DNA from: Syngnathus acus
Lineage: Eukaryota; Chordata; Actinopteri; Syngnathiformes; Syngnathidae
Direction: 5' to 3'
DNA length: 64,000 nucleotides
NCBI RefSeq assembly: GCF_901709675.1
Contig: NC_051105.1
Coordinates: 2,542,001-2,606,000 of the forward strand
How positions within the stretch are numbered: the first letter of the stretch is position 1; every line of letters starts with the position of its first letter. The position numbers were made by a program, and so were the translations under genes. Shown here one piece after another: positions 47,913 to 58,845 of this stretch. The notes under the pieces are model-generated. The model did not search any database and was not told the DNA's origin. It worked only from the letters and a program-made list of their open reading frames with translations.

Positions 47913-48066
47913 GCCGGCACAGTGACGCACTGGTTAGTACGTCCGCCATACAGTTAGGAGGGTGCGGGTTCGATTCCACCTCCGGCCCTCCCTGTGTGGA
48001 GTTTGCATGTTCTCCCCGTGCCTGCGTGGATTTTCTCCAAGGATGGATGGATGGATGGATGGATGG
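47913..48066 (+). mobile_element. tRNA-derived SINE with 12-bp target duplication
   Basis: The insertion is bounded by the identical 12-mer AATTGAAAACCA at 47,901-47,912 and 48,067-48,078. The head is tRNA-like with TGGTTAGTACG and an exact RNA polymerase III B box GGTTCGATTCC at 47,967-47,977. It is followed by GTTTGCATGTTCTCCCCGTG and a tail of GGAT repeats. The copy is 5'-complete but short (154 bp). Confidence 0.85.
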
Positions 48067-48749
48067 AATTGAAAACCAACAAATGAATGCATTGCAAATG
48101 ATGGATTCCATCCAGCAATAGCTCCACAAGTGTCAAAGTCCCACCCGCGGTATCATCACATGTCCTCTCTCGACGCATTTCGCGCAATGGGCGAAAGCTG
48201 ACTCGACAAAGTAATCAAGTCAAAGGTTGAATGATTCATGGCAGCGGATGGCTGACTGAAGACTTCTCGTCGCATGCGGCGCTGCTCAAGCAACTCTGTG
48301 AGGACGCGAGTAGCCGATCAATCAATCAATCATATTATCCGTGACAGGAGATTTCCAGCGAGAGAACGTTCTGGAGTTGCCATCTAATCACTTTCAAGGC
48401 GGCGAATGATCACTGTCACTGCAAAGTGAGTATACGCGCTGACAGCTGACTCAGCATCTTGCTTGGGCAGCAAAGAAAACACTTTTTTAGTGTGTTTGCA
48501 AGTTGCGGCAGTGCAAGCCAGGTAAAATGGAGTTTCAACTCCAAAATTGGGTTGTTGTTTTTTATTTTGTTATTTTGTTAGAGCTGTGTGAAAAAATCAT
48601 GCTATTTTAAATTGCTTGTCCTATTAAATAACATGTTTTGTGCAAATTAAACATTCTTGTTGAGTTCTTAACTGTGCCATATTATCCTCAATCGAAACAT
48701 ACCTGGATTATTTTGATGAGATTCATCATGTCTTCGTAATAATATAAAC

Positions 48750-48867
48750 ATTCTTTTGTTCAGACGATGAAAATGTTCACCTGCTGATCGTTTCGACTGC
48801 TACTCCAGTCTTCTTCAGAGCCGTCGGCAGTAGCAGTCGAAACTGTCAGCAGTCTGAACAAAAGAAT
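48750..48867. repeat. Foldback repeat, 118 bp
   Basis: The outer ends ATTCTTTTGTTCAGAC and GTCTGAACAAAAGAAT are exact reverse complements. Inner arms CTGCTGATCGTTTCGACTGC and the segment GCAGTCGAAACTGTCAGCAG also pair, with one mismatch. The loop carries TCTTCTTCAGAG. On the minus strand the order CTGAAGA ... GTC-GAAA-CGAT ... ATCG-TC resembles a hammerhead ribozyme core. I have seen similar foldback repeats in fish genomes. Confidence 0.75.
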
Positions 48868-49329
48868 CTGTTTATACAGACCTGGATTGTTGTTTTAAAT
48901 TGCAATGGACAAAGTAGTAATAATCTGAATCGGCGTAGTCCCAGACACCTTCTATTCAACTTCTTTTTCCTTTTTATTGGATTTGTCAAATAAGTTAATC
49001 AGTGCAACCTTAGTGACCATTGTTTGGGTTTCCTTTTCACTGGCCTTGTACTGCCAATCAGAGAGAACACAAGATGAAGAACTCTGCTTGCAGGCAGTTT
49101 ATTTGCAGTTAATTTCAAGTTATTCTCACTCAGACAGTATATTTTATGTTGTGCCACAATAATAAACAGCTAGCTGGTAGATACAAAGCTCAAACAAAGC
49201 ATAATATGACTCTTAGCGTAAAATGTCACTGTACACAATAATTATATGAAAATAACTGAAATCATAGAATAGTATCGATACTAGCCGTTTAGTAATCGAT
49301 GCTATGCGGATACTCACTTTAGTATGAAT

Positions 49330-49830
49330 TCTATCTTGGATCTCTCTGCACAGCCTTGTCCTGTTTGCCAGATTGTCACTTGTGTTCTGCAGTACTCTCC
49401 TCCTTTTAGAACCTGTTTTTGGATTTACCCGAACTTCTGATCTTGCCTGATTACCCGACCGCTGCCTCTGCCTGACTCTTGTTTTACTGGCTTTGGACCT
49501 GGGTTGGATTTTGAAATCAGATTTTTGGATTGCGGATCTTGGTAACCCTCCTCGGTCACTTACACTCACCTATCTGCACTTTGTGACCCCTCCAGCACAC
49601 CCGTTTGCCTTTGTGTCCTCTCCAGCACCCCCATTTGCCTCAGCCAGTGCTCCCTCCAGCAAGGCTTCCCTCTGAGCTTCCACCTTAAGATGGCTTTACC
49701 CTGAACTCTTCTGTGAGTAAAGACTTTTGGACCTTTCATTATTTCTCTACTGTTCTCTTCGGAATTCCCGCCCTCCCTTGGGTTCAACTGCCAGTCAAGG
49801 ATTCATACCACTCTCACTCACCCTCAAAAT
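49330..49830 (+). mobile_element. LTR-like retrotransposon fragment
   Basis: A pyrimidine-rich, repeat-like stretch (CCTGATTACCCGACCGCTGC, CTGGCTTTGGACCTGGGTTG, GAGTAAAGACTTTTGGACCT) with the texture of fish Gypsy-type LTR and leader sequences. There is no coding region beside it. The boundaries are uncertain. Confidence 0.35.
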
Positions 49831-50389
49831 AAATTTTTTCAAACATTATTTTTCCAGAATTTTAACAACTTCATCCTTGGCCTATGCGCCTACACTATGT
49901 AAAAAAAAAAATCCTTGGCTGTGGATTTGCTGGTATTAATGAAAAATCTTTCTGTGGAATAAAAAGGAAATAGTCTTGTTTGGAAATGTCATGTTCAGAG
50001 TTTTCCACAAATTGGATTTTGTAGGAATCATCTAAACATTTTCATCATTCCTTTTGTCTCCTAGTCTAGAGTGACTGTGTCATACTGACAATGGAACAAA
50101 TCCTACAACAATTTGTCTTCGCTCTTCCATCTGTCACACTAATACTACATTGACAAAACATCTATTCAGAACATTGTTTTGCAATGAATTTTGACCCCCC
50201 ATTAAAAAAAAAAAAAAAATTACAGACAACAACCTTGTCACAAGCTTCTGAATATGGACCAGCAAAAAATGCAAAAGTACTGCATTATGCAGGCCTGTCT
50301 GCTAGTTGCTAATTAAAGACAGACTATAAGAAGCTCGACTAGTCAAGGTCTGTTGAGGCGCTGTTGAATAACAACAATACAGTGATCCC

Positions 50390-50697
50390 TCGCTACTTCG
50401 CGTTTCGTTTATCGCGGCTTCACTACATCGTGGATTTTTTTTCCAAATTAAAAAAAACATTTAAAAGTCAAAATAAAACTTCTAAATTGAGGAAACATGT
50501 GTCTAATATTTAGGACAATCTAGTATTGCTCCAAATGTTCGTTTACATTCCTTTAGAAGTCCGTTTTCGAGTTTTAGCACGATCGCGAATTAGCATCTCT
50601 CCGCTAACTCGTAAGCCTGCCCAGTACTTCCCGTTGGATTTCACTTATCGCGGGTGGTTTTTGGAACCAATTATCCACGATAAACGAGGGATTACTG
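50390..50697. mobile_element. Mariner-like MITE, second family
   Basis: The ends CAGTGATCCCTCGC and CGAGGGATTACTG are inverted repeats and are flanked by TA on both sides (50,388-50,389 and 50,698-50,699). Sub-terminal GTTTATCGCGGCTTC and ACTTATCGCGGGTGG extend the inverted repeat. It has no transposase frame. This is a distinct family from the CCGTATTTTCC elements. Confidence 0.8.
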
Positions 50698-50929
50698 TAT
50701 TCTAAATATAAAAGTCTATCTCAAGTGATGTATTTAGTGTGAATTTAAGTTTAGTAATTTGATCTGAAAAATCTTCTGTAATTAAAAAAAAAGTTCTCTT
50801 TAACATGCGTTCTGACAACAAAATACTGTTATCATGCAGGCCAACATCTAAAATATTTCTTAATTTTAGAGTATAATAGTAGCCATTTTGAACACGGAGC
50901 GAACTTTTGCACCAAAGCGTTTTGATGCG

Positions 50930-51135
50930 AACCTAGCATCAGCCTCCATTTGAAGACGGGCACATGAAAGCAACCACTCCACGTGGGCTCCTATCGCATC
51001 TTAATTAAAAGGCCTTGCATATTATTTGCTGTAACAAAGGGACATTTTTGGGCAGGGGGGGTTCATTTAAATCCAATTAGACCAGTGCTGATGTCCCGGG
51101 AGATGAGACAGTAATTGCTGTTTGAACATGAAGGT
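50930..51135. promoter_or_regulatory. Candidate conserved noncoding element D
   Basis: A unique block with dense developmental motifs: CTTAATTAAAAGGCCTTGCA, TATTATTTGC, AACAAAGGGAC (SOX-like), CATTTAAATCCAATTAGACC and ACAGTAATTGCTG. It is free of repeats and less AT-rich than its flanks. Confidence 0.35.
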
Positions 51136-52690
51136 CTTTGTTCAGGGCTACAATAGATGGATAAAGGCGATACAAGGCTTACAATGTGGAGCAAGGAGGT
51201 CCAGCCCGTGGACCTGTCTTAGGACTTTTAACATGGTAACTAGTTGACTATTGCCAACCTGAATAAGTACATTTTAACAATGTCATTTTCTTTCTTCTAC
51301 TGCAGTGTTTGCCGAGGTGTTTCCCTCACGCTGACCAAATATAGATGGAAGTTGTAATTAATAACCAACACACACACACTAATAGTACTAATACCTTAAT
51401 TTTCAGAGATAAATGCATTAGTAAAGCTGATATTTGCTTAAGGAATGACCATCAGTCAACCAATGACCCTGACCTTTTGCCTTTAACCTTTGATATTAGT
51501 ATTGAATACGTAATAGTAGAATCACATTCGAAAGACAGTAATGACAGAAAGTAAATTCTAACGTTTTTTTCCCCCTGAATTCTATGAGGGTTTTTTTCCC
51601 CAGACAGAAGTTGCAGATTGTCTTCACATTGTTTTGAATTTTGCTCCACTCCTTTTCTTGACTTAAGCAAGAAGTCACATCTGGCTCCATTTCAAGAGCT
51701 GCCCGACGAAGGTCAAAGTTCAACTTTTTGGCTCAGGGCCAACGACAAGGCGGCAGAGGTCAGCGTCTTGACACGTCAGCTTCCTCCTGCCCTTGGCCTT
51801 GATCCGATCAATAAGAGCATGTTCTCGGTTTGCCTCAACCAAACAATCAATTAGCTCTGGTAAGCTAGTTGCCAACAAGCTAGCCGCTAACCCGGGCATC
51901 TTGTCTGACACAAACTGATGCGGTGATGTTTGGATTGGCTTTCCTAGTCTTCCACGATATTCACACATGGTGCATTTCAAGTCCCAGAGCAATTATACAC
52001 ATGACTACACATGGAGCCCAAAGAACACTGCGAGTGTTTATCAGCAGCCAAAGTGCATCAACGCACGGCAGTCCAACACAGCTGCCCGTCCTCTGCTTTC
52101 ATTCCCAAGTCAAGACGCAATGTTACGTTCCTTTTAGATTTTTAATCATCCTGACCTTACTGTTCTACGCTGGGTCATTTGCAACTTGTATTCTAAATAA
52201 GGACACCGACATACACTCAAAGTAACATAGCTTCAAAGTAAGACGATGACACTCGTTGACTTGAACAAACAGATACATCATTGCGATCCAGTGCAAGAAT
52301 TTCAACAAAAATTCTATTTTTTTAATGATAATACGTATTTTTGATTACCAATGACCGAGATCTCTATGAACCAAAAATGCTGTTAAAAGAATACTTTGAG
52401 GTCTTCAGCATACTACATCACACAGAGATCTGCTCTAATAGAGTGGCAACATCTCAAAAGTTGTAAAACAAAATGTAGGTATACAGTATTATAGTTGATC
52501 TTATTCTAATTTAGAGAGCAACGCCGGTGTACTGCTTCACTGTTCAGCAAATGAGGCATGGCTGACATGCTCTTTAAACCCTTAAGTGCCTCCCTGATTT
52601 GTTCTTAACGGAATCCCGCAATCCCACGATAAAATGCTCTGCGGCGCTGCCTAATTAATTAATCTGGAGTTTACCGTGTCGATTTCACTC
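51136..52690. other. Desert, middle part
   Basis: No gene is recognised. The block 52,540-52,690 (CTGCCTAATTAATTAATCTG with GTCATTGATTTGAATCGG shortly after) looks unique and may be regulatory. Otherwise AT-rich. Confidence 0.4.
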
Positions 52691-52724
52691 ACTGTCATTG
52701 ATTTGAATCGGTCTTTTGTCACAG

Positions 52725-53052
52725 ATCAGAATGCAGCAGGGCGACAAAGTGCAGCTTGGACCAGGGTCTATTGAAGGGAACAACTAACAGACTCGGCAGA
52801 CTGACGTAACTTACTAACAAAACCAACAACAGAGACGTGAGACAAAAGACATCAAGACATTGACAACCGACAACAACAATGATCCGAAGGGAGTGAGGGG
52901 CAGACAGGACTTATATACACGACAGGTAACAAGCGGAAGGTGAAAATAATCAAACTCATCATGGGCACACAGGAGGGGAGGGGCGAGCACACAGACAGAA
53001 ACCATGACAACAGAGACACACAGTAACACGGCTGGGGACGAGACGTGACATC
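52725..53052 (-). mobile_element. LTR-like repeat with TATA core
   Basis: On the minus strand it begins TGTCACGTCTCGTCCCCAGC and contains GTGTATATAAGTCCTGTC, a TATA-type core promoter. It ends in GACCCTGGTCCAAGCTGCAC and TTTGTCGCCCTGC. This is the organisation of a solo LTR, of a kind common in fish. No internal retrotransposon genes are adjacent. Confidence 0.4.
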
Positions 53053-54039
53053 TTTAAGTAATGTCACGTACATTAATTAGTCTATCATTTTTCATTTGTA
53101 ACAAATTCCTTACATAAACTAAAATTAATCTACCTTTTGTAAGAAATTTAAGATGACTGCTGACGGTTTCCCTTGATTGTTGTGGGCCAAAGATAGTGAC
53201 TTGATTTTTTTTTTTCTTTGTTGGAAGCAGTGACAGAAAGAGTCCAATTGCCTATATTCACCTTCCGTCAGGTAAATGTAAATCTGAGTGTCGTCTGTGT
53301 ATTTCTAACAGGCAGCACAACTCCATGCTAACTGGCCAAATGGCATGTACAGAATTAGCTAAAGGGGTCAAAGGACACAGATTCTCGGGGGACCCCACAA
53401 GTCACTACAATTTGATCTGACCGAGGGTTTCCGATCTGAAAAAAAATATTTCCTGTCCTCAAGTAAGGTAAGTAAATTGAAATTGCACTAACTACCAGAT
53501 AAGAGGCTCAGGTTTTTATATTGTGGGGATGAGGCAACTCAAAATGTGTCACTCTGTGTTGTTTTAGTCATGCCCCCACAAAAATCAGGTGAAAAACATT
53601 TTAATACTGCTATATCATCAAGTACTTCAAGTCATCACCACTTAGTTCTTTGTCTTTTCATTTATTCTGCAACTATCTGCAAACATGTATAGGCCTACTG
53701 TATCTACAAGCAAATTTTTAAATGCACACTACACACTCGTAAATACATTTTAATTTGTGACAAACAAAAGACCCTCAAACTAAATTTTGCCCTATCAATC
53801 CACATTAAAGAGACAAAATCCTCAGAATTGTCTTCCCGCAATTATTTTTCACATTTTCATTGTCCTGGTTAAGGGAATCGCTGGTATTAATTTGACCACT
53901 AATAACATTGCTTTAGTAACGTCTTCTTGTATCTTGCCTAACCGGATTAATCTTGAGCGAACACTAATACTTGCTAATGCATCTTCTCTGAAATCAAAAG
54001 TGAATCGTTAGTATGTAAATGTTAAACATCGTCTGCGTA

Positions 54040-54275
54040 CGCTCGTCCACGTGTGATTATTCATGTCTCTCGGAAGACTTGATTAAATATTCCTCATACC
54101 CTCGGAGCGTCGGAACAAATGAAGCACGGCGGCACTCTAACAGGAGCTGACATGTCTTTTAAATAATGTTTATTTATCGGCGGTAACATTTACCAGTCTT
54201 TTGTGTGGTCCCCGTGGCCCACGATGTCACCGCCCGCGGGCCCGATGCTAGTTCCTCATGCTATACGTGCTGAAA
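54040..54275. promoter_or_regulatory. Candidate conserved noncoding element E
   Basis: A unique, GC-richer block: CGTGTGATTATTCATGTCTC, GACTTGATTAAATATTCC, TTTAAATAATGTTTATTTAT and GTGGCCCACGATGTCACCGC. It carries forkhead- and homeodomain-type cores and no repeat signature. Confidence 0.3.
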
Positions 54276-54628
54276 CTTTTGCTAAAACTTTCCAGAGCAA
54301 AATGATGTCTTCTTCTTTTTAATTGTCCCACTTGTAAGCATTGAGTATGTAAACGGAATCAAAATAAAGGTATTAAGGTATAAGGGCAAGCTCAATTGCT
54401 GTATGATAAGTAAAAATGAATACATGAATACGTGAGCGTTAACCATCTGCATGGAGATACATTATTCACCGTGTGCGCTCGTCCTGGGCGTCCACACTTG
54501 GGGTATCATTATACTTCAATTAATACAAAGTATACTTTTACCATTGCAAAACTCGACAGTTTGATTTGACTTTCAGAGAATGTCAGCCTCACTCGAGGTC
54601 AAAGGTATAATTTTTGCACGTTGAAAGC

Positions 54629-54763
54629 CGTATATAAAAAGCATGCGGGCAGCAGCCGCCAGTTGAGCAGGAAGTCTCTTGTTTGCCGAACTAACGGCGG
54701 ATGACCTCACTCTCCTGTTGGGAAAAGTCGACCAAAAGAGGATTTCAAGGGAAACGGCCAGGT
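54629..54763 (+). promoter_or_regulatory. Possible TATA promoter and first exon of a noncoding RNA
   Basis: TATATAAAAAG at 54,631-54,641 is a strong TATA box. It is followed by a GC-rich leader and, about 125 bp on, AACGGCCAG before GTTTGT, a weak splice donor. The frame after it is short and unrecognised. A POU3F3-associated long noncoding RNA is plausible, but nothing here proves transcription. Confidence 0.25.
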
Positions 54764-55927
54764 TTGTCTTTATTAACGATTTGTTTGTAATGGAACTAAT
54801 TTCATCTTGTCTGGCGTCGATATATTTTAAAAGCGCTGTAATGACGTTACAATGTACTTTTTTTTTTTTTTGCTTTATCAACATTTTGACCGTACATTTT
54901 CTATTTTTGTGTATTACCTCAAGCCACACGCAAGAGAGTTCACCTCCTTGTCAGTGTTGTTTGCATGCAGGAACTAAGTTTAAGCCACACATCACCGACA
55001 TTACAGCCCGGGCGATGCGACTCAAATGTCAGCAGCGGCGTAGTTCAGTTGTTAATAATAGGGCCCGTATTTGCTTTGCAATCATTTAAATGCCTAATCC
55101 GCCATTTTCATAAATGTTGCTCTAATGAAGTGAGTCCGCCACTCTTATGAATACACATGAAGAGCCAGACAAAGGGAGTGGGAGTCATTTGAATAGTTAC
55201 ATTAGAGTTGTACATAATTTCTCTCTATTAAATATGGTAAGCTGTTTTCTTTTTTTTCACTCCCCCAACGTGTTTATACGCAACGACATGCGTAAGACAA
55301 ACAGATATGACAGCGCCCTCTTGCTAAATGGCATTAATAAACATCAGAACAGTCTGAGGGCGTTCGGGTTCAACACAATGGAAGACCAAAGGTAACATTA
55401 CAATTTAATTTTTTAGAACAGTTTGCCTGTTTTTAACATTTTACTTGCACGTTATAACATAAGGAGTAGAGCAAATCTTAAAAGTTAATTGTACTTTTTG
55501 AATTTTTTGATTCTGGAAAGTTGATTTGTTAAATAGCACTATTCACTCCATGCAAATCTAACATTTTCATTACTGGCAAGGTTATTTTCCTAATCTGTGA
55601 TTTTCTTTTATTTAAAACAAAACTCTTAAAATATGGCATTATGCAATGTATCTTTATTGAAGGAAGCAAAACAACGTTCTGAAATGTTTATGAAATATAT
55701 GAAGACCTGTGTCACGTATTTATTCTACATTACAATGTTTGAATATAAAGATCTTTCATTTTAAAACCACTTTACTTATCCATAAAATACATTTGTTTAA
55801 TATAAAATGATCATAATTAACAAGGAAGAAATTAAAACGATATAAATACACGACTAAAATTATTTAGCAAGTGTACTAAATGTTAAATGGATTACTTGAA
55901 AAATAAATACAACCAATATAAAGTTTG

Positions 55928-55928
<1 letters not shown>

Positions 55929-55982
<54 letters not shown>
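55929..55982. repeat. AT microsatellite
   Basis: An uninterrupted (AT)n tract of about 54 bp. Confidence 0.95.
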
Positions 55983-55986
<4 letters not shown>

Positions 55987-56089
55987 ATCTATGATGTCAA
56001 AACAAACTAAACATTCTTTGCATTATTCCACAGTATTAATAAATATCAATCAAATATGACAAGACCCTGTTGAGGATTATAACTTTTTT

Positions 56090-56320
56090 GACTGTATAGT
56101 TTTAGGCCAAATAAGAAATAATATGCAAGAAGTATATTTGAATATTTATGGCAGAATCCATCAGCTGTTTGCACCACTGCATTAATGAATTGCCTGAGGT
56201 GAGCCTTACGGTCCAAATTAAGAGCAAGGGGCATTAATGCTGCCTGATCCGCCGAAACGAAACATTTGGAAAAAGTGATGAATGTTCAACTCGGCGCAAA
56301 CTTTCTGTGCTTCTCTCCAA
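56090..56320. promoter_or_regulatory. Candidate conserved noncoding element F
   Basis: Unique sequence with CAGCTGTTTGCACCACTGCA, TTAATGAATTGCCTGAGG, a GCATTAATGCTGCC palindrome (GCATTAATGC) and CCGCCGAAACGAAACATTTG. It carries E-box and homeodomain cores in a compact block. Confidence 0.3.
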
Positions 56321-56852
56321 ATGTCAACTTTTTTTTTTTTTTTGCAATGAAACTAGCCCTTGATTTTTAATGAGGCGACTTTTTAGGGGGGTGTTGTTAA
56401 GCATTTGTGGCTAAATAGTAAAACGTGTATGAATATGCAAGCGGAAAAGCCGGTTGAAGAGTCCAAATCAACTCCTACACTAAAAGAGAAAGACATTAGC
56501 ATGCCTTTGAAACAAGAGACCTTGACTATGAACAAGAGCCATCCATGCACACTTTGGAATGTCATTTGTATGCACAAAGTGAGATGGGAGGCCAGAGGAT
56601 GTGAGGGTGCAAGTGGGGGGTTGGTTGCAGGTGGAGCGCTCAGTGGCTCAAATGGAAGTTTTAACACATCAAGGAGTTGCTGTGAACGTGCAAAAGAAAA
56701 AAAGAAATGGGAAAAACATATGGTCACTGAACAGTTAAACAAAAAAAGCATCTCCAAATTAGAAAAGCTTCCTTTCGTATATGTCAATATCTTGAATATT
56801 TATGATTATTACGATATATTACGATAGCGTGTCACCCAATTTAAATTAAAGG

Positions 56853-57183
56853 ATTTTTAAAAAATATTTTAAGTACACTTATACATTATACATGTGTATA
56901 TATATATATATATGTATACACACACACGTATGTATATATATATATATATAACCTGTCCACTGTTTACCGTACTGCCATTTAATGAAACACATTGCATGTC
57001 AGGTATTGTAATGCTGTGCCTTCAAGTATTTGCTCTATTTTGTTATGACAGATTAATATTGTTAAACAATAACATACATACATTGGTAAACAATAACATA
57101 CAATGATTTTGACTTATATATATATATATATGATGTTTAAAAAATATTTTAAGTTCACTTACTATACATTATACATGTGTATA

Positions 57184-57222
<39 letters not shown>

Positions 57223-57245
57223 ATATATATATATATATGAGAGAG
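56853..57245. repeat. TA microsatellites with a duplicated flank
   Basis: TA/CA-type tracts lie at about 56,896-56,952, 57,114-57,131 and 57,178-57,240. The first and third are each preceded by AAAAAATATTTTAAGT, then CACTTA and ATACATTATACATGTG. So a unit of about 55 bp plus the TA tract has been duplicated roughly 275 bp apart. A GA run follows the last tract. Confidence 0.8.
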
Positions 57246-57609
57246 AGAGGGAAGATTTAGCTTTCATTGTCAGCTGTCATTGTCAGATTTCAATCTATGT
57301 GACATTTCCCATTTTAAAAGTCAAAAGTATAATTAGGAATACAGTCAAAGCAAAACTAATTTTCACAAAATGTGGCTGTGCACATATTTTCAACGGACAA
57401 GTGAAGCATTGTGTCAGAATGCAGTGTTAAACTGTCAGTGGTTTTGCACTAATGAAAGTGTTGATTTCCAAATGTTTGTTTGGTGACCTGAGTTTCATTT
57501 TTGGTGAAGCGGGGGATGCAGGAGCACACCCCACGCGCTCCACTCTCTGAATTATGCATGGTGATGACACGATGATGGAGTCCTCTGAATTGTAAATCCT
57601 CACAATTAT

Positions 57610-57850
57610 ACAGCCCATTGTCTATTCATGATTTCAGTAACCAATGGGGAATTATGTAAAACTATCTCCAAAGAGGACCACCGCGTGTAATGTGACTTGC
57701 CATACTGTTCATGCAATGCAAATACATTGGCCGGATGATGGTATTTAAATGGAGCCTGACCTGCGTGTCATGTGGGATTAGGACAGATTTGGGAGAAGAG
57801 CTATGATAACTCCTAATTCACACTCACGGCCAATGAGTGTATCCTCATGA
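57610..57850. promoter_or_regulatory. Candidate conserved noncoding element G with octamer
   Basis: A unique block containing a perfect octamer ATGCAAAT at 57,716-57,723, the site bound by POU3F3 itself. Neighbouring motifs include GTAACCAATGGGGAATTATG, CTATTCATGATT and GGATTAGGACAG (OTX-like GGATTA). It is free of repeats. Confidence 0.35.
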
Positions 57851-58480
57851 ACTTAAACAGCCAACATATCACTACATATCATTTGTTTTATCTTTAGTTT
57901 TTCCACTGGAAGTATCAATAAATGGCCTCCTTTAATGAAGAATTGTTCACTAGTTGCCAAATTGTTGCGGAAATACGCTGCCAACACTCTGTGTGATAGG
58001 CCTTTATGTTACATATACATTTCAATGGAGGTTTGAGGCTAATGTTACATTTGTAGTGTGATGTTACTTTATGTTTCCAATCCTCCTGCGCCGACCTTTC
58101 ATCATCATGTGTCTCACCTCATCCTCTATATTCTCCTCGCCTCTTTCCTGTCCCTCCGACGGCGCTGCCGCTTCACGTCAGGTATTTGTTTAGGAATCTC
58201 TCGGTGGAAATTACACTCCATCTCCGGCGTTCCCTATCAACACACAATTATCACGGGCAATCATGCAGAACAGTGTTCAATTCAGCTGGAACTCCCACTC
58301 TGATGACATGGCGGAGTGGAAGGCAGCATGCCACACGGCAGCATTAAAAGCTGTGGATGTAGCGAGACTTTTTTTTTTTTTTTAATCTTATTAGGATTTC
58401 ATTCAAACCAGGAAGTGAAACAGATAAGGAATATCATCCCCGAGAGACTTTTTTTTCTGCAGGTAAACCCTGAGCAAATC

Positions 58481-58845
58481 ATGTGATCGTATCTTACATT
58501 ATTTTAGCATCTAGCAACCTTGACAGTCTGATTTGTAGTGACCTGAGATACTCCTCTGCAGTATATGTTGCATTCCATTTTGGATGCAAACTTCGGGCGG
58601 CCTGGATTTGTGGCTTAAAAAAAATCTGAAAAATCTTAAAATATTAAAAAAATAAAAAAACATGTGACTATATCTTACATTATATTAGCATCTAGCAACT
58701 TTGACAGTTTGATCTTTTTGTGACCTGAGATACTCCTCTATAGTCTATATATGTTGCAATTTTGGGTTGCATTACATTTTGCGTCCAAGCTCTCACCAGC
58801 CTGGATTTGTGGCCCACTGCTAAAAAAAAAAAATCCTGGCCCGCA
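58481..58845. repeat. Tandem duplication, about 180-bp unit
   Basis: Copy 1 (58,481-58,640) and copy 2 (58,662-58,845) share ATCTTACATTA, TTAGCATCTAGCAAC, GACCTGAGATACTCCTCT and GCCTGGATTTGTGGC in the same order, with scattered substitutions and small insertions. There are no transposon ends. Confidence 0.8.

Noticed and set aside
47967-47977. Possible tRNA gene (B box GGTTCGATTCC)
   Set aside because: The flanking sequence does not fold into a cloverleaf, and the target duplication and GGAT tail show it is a SINE.
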